From NCBI RefSeq assembly GCF_900019265.1, contig NZ_CYGX02000037.1, positions 1 to 64,000 of the forward strand: a stretch of 64,000 bases of DNA, written 5' to 3'. The translations under genes were made by a program, and so were the position numbers. The notes under the pieces were generated by a model. It was not told the DNA's origin. It saw nothing but the letters and a program-made list of their open reading frames with translations, and ran no database searches. Each line of letters starts with the position of its first letter. Position 1 is the first letter of the stretch. This document shows positions 60,115 through 64,000 of the stretch, one piece after another. Source of the DNA: Paraburkholderia ribeironis (lineage in GTDB: Bacteria > Pseudomonadota > Gammaproteobacteria > Burkholderiales > Burkholderiaceae).

Positions 60115-62088
60115 ATGTCCAATCTCATCAATCTCGGCCTCAGTGGACTGAACGCAGCCCAGTGGGGACTCACGACGACTGGCCAGAACATCAGCAACGC
60201 GTCGACGGCCGGCTACACCATCGAAACGCCGGTGTACGCGGAAAGCGACGGCCAGTACACGGGTTCGGGCTATCTGCCGCAAGGCGTCACGACGGTCACC
60301 GTGAAGCGCCAGTACAGCCAGTATCTGACCACTGAACTGAACAACGCGCAGTCGTCGAGCAGCTCGCTGTCGACCTACAACTCGCTGATTTCGCAACTGA
60401 ACAATGTGATCGGCAGCCCGACCTCCGGGATTGCGAGCGCGATCACCAGTTACTTCACCAGCTTGCAGAACGTCTCGAACAGTGCGTCGAGTCTCGCCAC
60501 GCGGCAGACCGCAATCAGCGCCGCGCAGACGTTGGCAAACCAGATCAATGCCGCGGGTCAGCAATACGACGCGCTGCGCCAGAGCGTCAACACGCAGCTC
60601 ACCAACACCGTCTCGCAGATCAACAGCTACTCGCAGCAGATCGCGCAGTTGAATGGTCAGATCGCCGCGGCCAGCACGCAAGGCCAGCCGCCGAACCAGT
60701 TGCTGGATCAGCGCGATCTCGCCGTGTCCAACCTGTCGCAGCTGATCGGCGTGCAGGTCGTCAACAGCAACGGCAGTTACAGCGTATTCATGAGCAACGG
60801 CCAGCCGCTCGTGTCGGCCGGCAACAGCTACAACCTGGGCACCGCGTCTTCGACGGGCGACACCAGCGAACTGTCCGTGCAGTATCTCGGCCAGGCCGGC
60901 GCCAATCCGGCCGCGACGCCGCAAAACCTGCCTGACAGCAAGATCGAAGGCGGCACGCTCGGCGGTCTGGTCGCATTCCGCAGTCAGACGCTCGATCCGG
61001 GCGAAGCGCAACTCGGCGCGATTGCCGTGAGCTTCGCCTCGCAGGTCAACGCGCAGAACGGGCTGGGCATTACGCTCGCCGGCGCGAAGGGGAGCGCGCT
61101 GTTCTCGGTGGGCAGCCCGACGGTCTACGCGAATACGCAAAACACCGGCAACGCGACGCTGAACGTATCGTTCGCCGACGCCACGCAACCGAGCACCGGC
61201 GACTACACACTGGCCTACAACGGCACGACCTACACGCTGACCGACAATTCGACGGGCTCGGTAGTGGGTTCGGCGACCAGCCTGAGCCAGCCGATCAACG
61301 GCCTGAATTTCTCGACCACCGGCACGATGAATGCCGGCGACTCGTTCACGGTCGAGCCGACCCGTGGCGCGCTGAACAGCTTCGCGGCCGCCACCACCGA
61401 CGCATCGGCAATTGCCGCCGCGGCGCCGGTGCTGGCCGCGGCCTCATCGAGCAACACCGGCACCGGCACGATCACGCAAGGCACGGTGACGGCCGGCTAC
61501 ACCATGCCGAACTCGACTACCACGCTCTCGTACGACGGCACGGGCCTGTCCGGCTTCCCGGCAGGTTCGACGGTGACGGTGGCGGGCTCGCCCGCGACCA
61601 CGTACACGATCGCCAGCACGGCGACCGTCGTGCCGTATTCGTCGAGCACGGGCGCCGCGCTCACGATCAACAACGCGACCGCCGGCCAGATGAACAACGT
61701 GTCGGTGACGCTCAGCGGCGCACCGGCCGCGGGCGACACGTTCACCATCGGCCCGAATACCGGCGCGTCCAACGACGGCCGCAACGCGCTAGCGCTGTCG
61801 AACCTCTCCACTGCGAAAGTGATGTCGGGCGGCACGGTCACGCTGACGGGCGCGTATGCGAACTACGTCAACCAGATCGGCAACCAGACCAACCAGGTTC
61901 AGACCGCCAGCACGGCACAGACGTCGCTGGTGACGCAGATCACCACCGCGCAGCAGTCGGTGTCGGGCGTGAACCTTAATGAGGAAGCAGCCAACCTGCT
62001 TCAGTATCAGCAGCTCTATCAGGCCAACAGCAAGGTCATTCAGACCGCGCAGACCCTGTTCCAGACGTTGCTCGGCATCTTCCAGTGA
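60115..62088 (+). CDS. flgK: Flagellar hook-associated protein FlgK (HAP1)
   Basis: 657 aa. N-terminal SNLINLGLSGLNAAQWGLTT then TGQNISNASTAGYTIETPVY; LLDQRDLAVSNLSQLIGVQV mid-protein; C-terminal VSGVNLNEEAANLLQYQQLY then QANSKVIQTAQTLFQTLLGI. Junction between hook and filament. The central region (~380-560) is a Thr-rich variable insert. AGGATGA precedes ATG 60115. Confidence 0.97.
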   Translation: MSNLINLGLSGLNAAQWGLTTTGQNISNASTAGYTIETPVYAESDGQYTGSGYLPQGVTTVTVKRQYSQYLTTELNNAQSSSSSLSTYNSLISQLNNVIGSPTSGIASAITSYFTSLQNVSNSASSLATRQTAISAAQTLANQINAAGQQYDALRQSVNTQLTNTVSQINSYSQQIAQLNGQIAAASTQGQPPNQLLDQRDLAVSNLSQLIGVQVVNSNGSYSVFMSNGQPLVSAGNSYNLGTASSTGDTSELSVQYLGQAGANPAATPQNLPDSKIEGGTLGGLVAFRSQTLDPGEAQLGAIAVSFASQVNAQNGLGITLAGAKGSALFSVGSPTVYANTQNTGNATLNVSFADATQPSTGDYTLAYNGTTYTLTDNSTGSVVGSATSLSQPINGLNFSTTGTMNAGDSFTVEPTRGALNSFAAATTDASAIAAAAPVLAAASSSNTGTGTITQGTVTAGYTMPNSTTTLSYDGTGLSGFPAGSTVTVAGSPATTYTIASTATVVPYSSSTGAALTINNATAGQMNNVSVTLSGAPAAGDTFTIGPNTGASNDGRNALALSNLSTAKVMSGGTVTLTGAYANYVNQIGNQTNQVQTASTAQTSLVTQITTAQQSVSGVNLNEEAANLLQYQQLYQANSKVIQTAQTLFQTLLGIFQ

Positions 62089-62098
62089 GGCGTTGAAC

Positions 62099-63322
62099 AT
62101 GCGCATCTCCAGTACGCAGTACTTCAGCATGAACGTGGCGACGATGAGCGATCAGCAAGCTCAGTTGTCGCAGTTGTACGCCGAGATTTCGAGCGGCGTG
62201 AGCCTCTCCACACCGTCGGACAATCCGCTCGGCGCGGCGCAGGCGGTGCAGTTGAGCACGACGGGGACGACTCTCGCGCAGTACACGACCAATCAGACCA
62301 CCGCGCTCGCCTCGCTGCAGCAGGAAGACACCACGCTCGGCAGCGTCAACACCGTGTTGCAAAGCATTCACACGCTGGTGCTGCGCGCCGGCGACGGTTC
62401 GCTCAACGACGGCGATCGCGGCTCGATCGCGACGCAACTCCAAAGCTTGCGCAGCCAGTTGATGACGCTTGCCAATTCGACCGATCCGCAGGGCAACTAT
62501 CTGTTCGCCGGTTATCAAAGCACCGCGCAGCCGTACACCACCAACGCCGCCGGCGTCGTGACCTATTCGGGCGACACCGGCACGCCTGCCGTACAGGTCA
62601 CCGACTCGCACATCGTGCAGACCGGCGACAACGGCATTGCGATCTTCGGCAGCGTGGCGCCGATCGGTACGAGTTCGGTGCCGGCCGCGGCCACCGGCAA
62701 CACCGGCACCGGCGTGGTGAGCCAGGTGAGCCTGAACAATCCGACCGATCCGACGAATGCGGACAAGTATTCGATCGCCTTTTCATCGGCGACCACCTAC
62801 ACCATCAGCCAGACCAATCCGGCGACCGGCGCGGTGACCACGAGCGCGGCCCAGACGTTCACGTCCGGTTCGGCCATCACGATTGGCGGTCAGTCGGTCA
62901 CGATCACCGGCGCGCCGAACGCAGGCGACAGTTTCACAGTGACGCCGGCCACGCAAGGCAGCATGGACGTGTTCGCCAATCTGAGCCAGTTGATCACCAC
63001 ACTGCAAACACCGGTTACCACCGGCGCCTCGACGGCCAGTTTCCAGAGCGCGCTGACCACCAGCATGACCCAGCTCGAGAACACGATGAACAATATCGTG
63101 ACCGCGCAAGCAGCGGTAGGCGGCCGTGAGCAGGAAGTGCAGGCGCTGCAGACGGTCACGCAGACCAACACGCTGCAAACGTCGAGCAATCTTGCTGACC
63201 TGACGCAGACCGACATGACAAAGACGATCAGCAAGTACACGATGACGCAGACCGCGCTGCAAGCGGCGCAACAGGCATTCGCGAAAATCCAGAACATGTC
63301 GCTGTTCCAGTACCTGAGCTGA
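62099..63322 (+). CDS. flgL: Flagellar hook-associated protein FlgL (HAP3)
   Basis: 407 aa. MRISSTQYFSMNVATMSDQQ then LYAEISSGVSLSTPSDNPLG, flagellin-like N-terminus; C-terminal SSNLADLTQTDMTKTISKYT then MTQTALQAAQQAFAKIQNMS. Second junction protein. Starts 10 bp after flgK. Longer than enteric FlgL (~317) through a Thr-rich insert (~190-300). Confidence 0.96.
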   Translation: MRISSTQYFSMNVATMSDQQAQLSQLYAEISSGVSLSTPSDNPLGAAQAVQLSTTGTTLAQYTTNQTTALASLQQEDTTLGSVNTVLQSIHTLVLRAGDGSLNDGDRGSIATQLQSLRSQLMTLANSTDPQGNYLFAGYQSTAQPYTTNAAGVVTYSGDTGTPAVQVTDSHIVQTGDNGIAIFGSVAPIGTSSVPAAATGNTGTGVVSQVSLNNPTDPTNADKYSIAFSSATTYTISQTNPATGAVTTSAAQTFTSGSAITIGGQSVTITGAPNAGDSFTVTPATQGSMDVFANLSQLITTLQTPVTTGASTASFQSALTTSMTQLENTMNNIVTAQAAVGGREQEVQALQTVTQTNTLQTSSNLADLTQTDMTKTISKYTMTQTALQAAQQAFAKIQNMSLFQYLS

Positions 63323-63343
63323 CCGCACGCGCGGCTTGAAACA

Positions 63344-63390
63344 AAGCAGGGCGGAACCGGTGCGAGCCGGTTCCGCCCTGCTTCGTTTTG
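63344..63390. terminator. Strong bidirectional terminator between flgL and fliR
   Basis: AAGCAGGGCGGAACCGG (63344-63360) pairs perfectly with 63367-63383 over 17 bp, around TGCGAG. The plus strand continues CGTTTTG, so it serves flgL; its mirror can end fliR. Confidence 0.85.
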
Positions 63391-63417
63391 CGTACCCTGA
63401 TGCGAAAGAGACGCGTG

Positions 63418-64000
63418 CTATCTGAATCCTGCCGCCACGCGTCCCATCTGATCGATGCCGACGTCGAACAGCCGTGTGAAGAACGGAATCATGTTCGGGA
63501 TCATCAACTGCAGAAGCAGCAAGCCGATCAGCATGGTCAGCGGGAAGCCAATCTGGAACACGCCGATCTGCGGCGCGGCGCGGTTCAGAATGCCGAGCGC
63601 GAGGTTGGTGATCAGAAGCGCGACGACCACCGGCAGCGACAGCAGCAGCCCCGCCGAAAACACCGTGCTGCCGAAATTCGCCAGCGTGCGCCAACCGGGC
63701 GCGCCGAGAATGTTCGCCGACACCGGCACCGACTGGAACGTGGCGAGCAGCGCGCCGATCATCTGCAGATGGCCGTCGATTGCCAGAAACACCAGCATCG
63801 CGATGGTGTTCATGTAGCTCGACAGCACCTGGCTCGAACTGCTCGCCTGCGCGTCGAAGAAGGTGGCAAAGCCGAGACCCATGCCGAGGCCGACGAAGTC
63901 ACCGGTCGCGCTGATCGCCTGAAACACGATCTGCATGGTCACGCCGAGCGCGATGCCGATCAGGAACTGGTTGACGATGATCCACACGCCTTCGGCGGAG
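63418..64000 (-). CDS. fliR: Flagellar type III secretion protein FliR, C-terminal part
   Basis: About 194 residues visible; the N-terminus lies beyond the right edge. Hydrophobic helices with QFLIGIALGVTMQIVFQAIS, GLGMGLGFATFFDAQASSSS and LPVVVALLITNLALGILNRA then APQIGVFQIGFPLTMLIGLL, the FliR/SpaR signature. Export-gate subunit. Convergent with flgL. Confidence 0.95.
   Translation of the reverse strand, partial: SAEGVWIIVNQFLIGIALGVTMQIVFQAISATGDFVGLGMGLGFATFFDAQASSSSQVLSSYMNTIAMLVFLAIDGHLQMIGALLATFQSVPVSANILGAPGWRTLANFGSTVFSAGLLLSLPVVVALLITNLALGILNRAAPQIGVFQIGFPLTMLIGLLLLQLMIPNMIPFFTRLFDVGIDQMGRVAAGFR

Noticed and set aside
1..64000. tRNA or rRNA genes
   Set aside because: I looked for the tRNA GTTCGA-type loop with paired acceptor arms and for rRNA motifs, and found no convincing case.

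Overview
The window is high-GC betaproteobacterial chromosome. Gene content and order (flhDC-motAB-che-flhBAFG-fliA, flgNMA, flgBCDEFGHIJ, ycgR-like gene, flgKL) point to Burkholderia sensu lato, most likely Paraburkholderia. This assignment is inferred from synteny and protein character; no database was searched. About 42 kb of the 64 kb is the main flagellar/chemotaxis locus, which runs off the right edge inside fliR.

Layout. 1-1841: a gene-poor stretch with a broken histidine-phosphatase gene and a possible mobilisation-gene fragment. 1783-5750: metal homeostasis, with a CadA/ZntA-type P1B ATPase behind a MerR-type promoter and a CaCA-family cation exchanger behind a yybP-ykoY (Mn2+) riboswitch. 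5997-11224 (minus strand): two left-handed beta-helix acetyltransferases, a DegT/DnrJ sugar aminotransferase and a TPR/O-GlcNAc-transferase-like protein, a probable flagellin glycosylation set. 11493-14643 (minus strand): fliT, fliD and fliC. 14913-23723: ordinary housekeeping genes (aldo/keto reductase, rpsU, tag, a BadF-type sugar kinase, a HAD phosphatase, a secreted repeat protein, a periplasmic histidine phosphatase, aqpZ, an H-NS-type protein, a GT4 glycosyltransferase).

24633-46988 (plus strand): the master regulator flhDC, the stator motAB, a complete chemotaxis set (cheY1, cheA, cheW, an MCP, cheR, cheD, cheB, cheY, cheZ), a DUF2844/DUF3443-type pair, then flhB, flhA, flhF, flhG and fliA. 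A HicAB toxin-antitoxin pair follows. 47940-50492 (minus strand): flgN, flgM and flgA, divergent from 50708-58733 (plus strand) flgB-flgJ. Then come a PilZ flagellar brake (ycgR-like), flgK and flgL, a strong bidirectional terminator, and the C-terminal part of fliR on the minus strand.

Regulation readable in the DNA. Sigma-28-like promoters (near TAAAGTTT-N11-GCCGATAA) precede fliC, motA, flgM, the ycgR-like gene and flgK, as expected for class III genes controlled by FliA/FlgM. A different shared block precedes flhB and flhF, with a diverged copy before flgB; it may be the FlhDC-dependent class II promoter. Two perfect palindromes lie upstream of flhDC.

Most notable points: (i) clusters of 30-bp palindromic repeats whose arms covary, sitting just upstream of the ribosome-binding sites of two unrelated genes; (ii) the glycosylation set next to fliC; (iii) FlhG with cysteine replacing the P-loop lysine; (iv) an in-frame 12-bp tandem repeat in cheA. 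No clearly new multi-gene defence or mobile system was seen.
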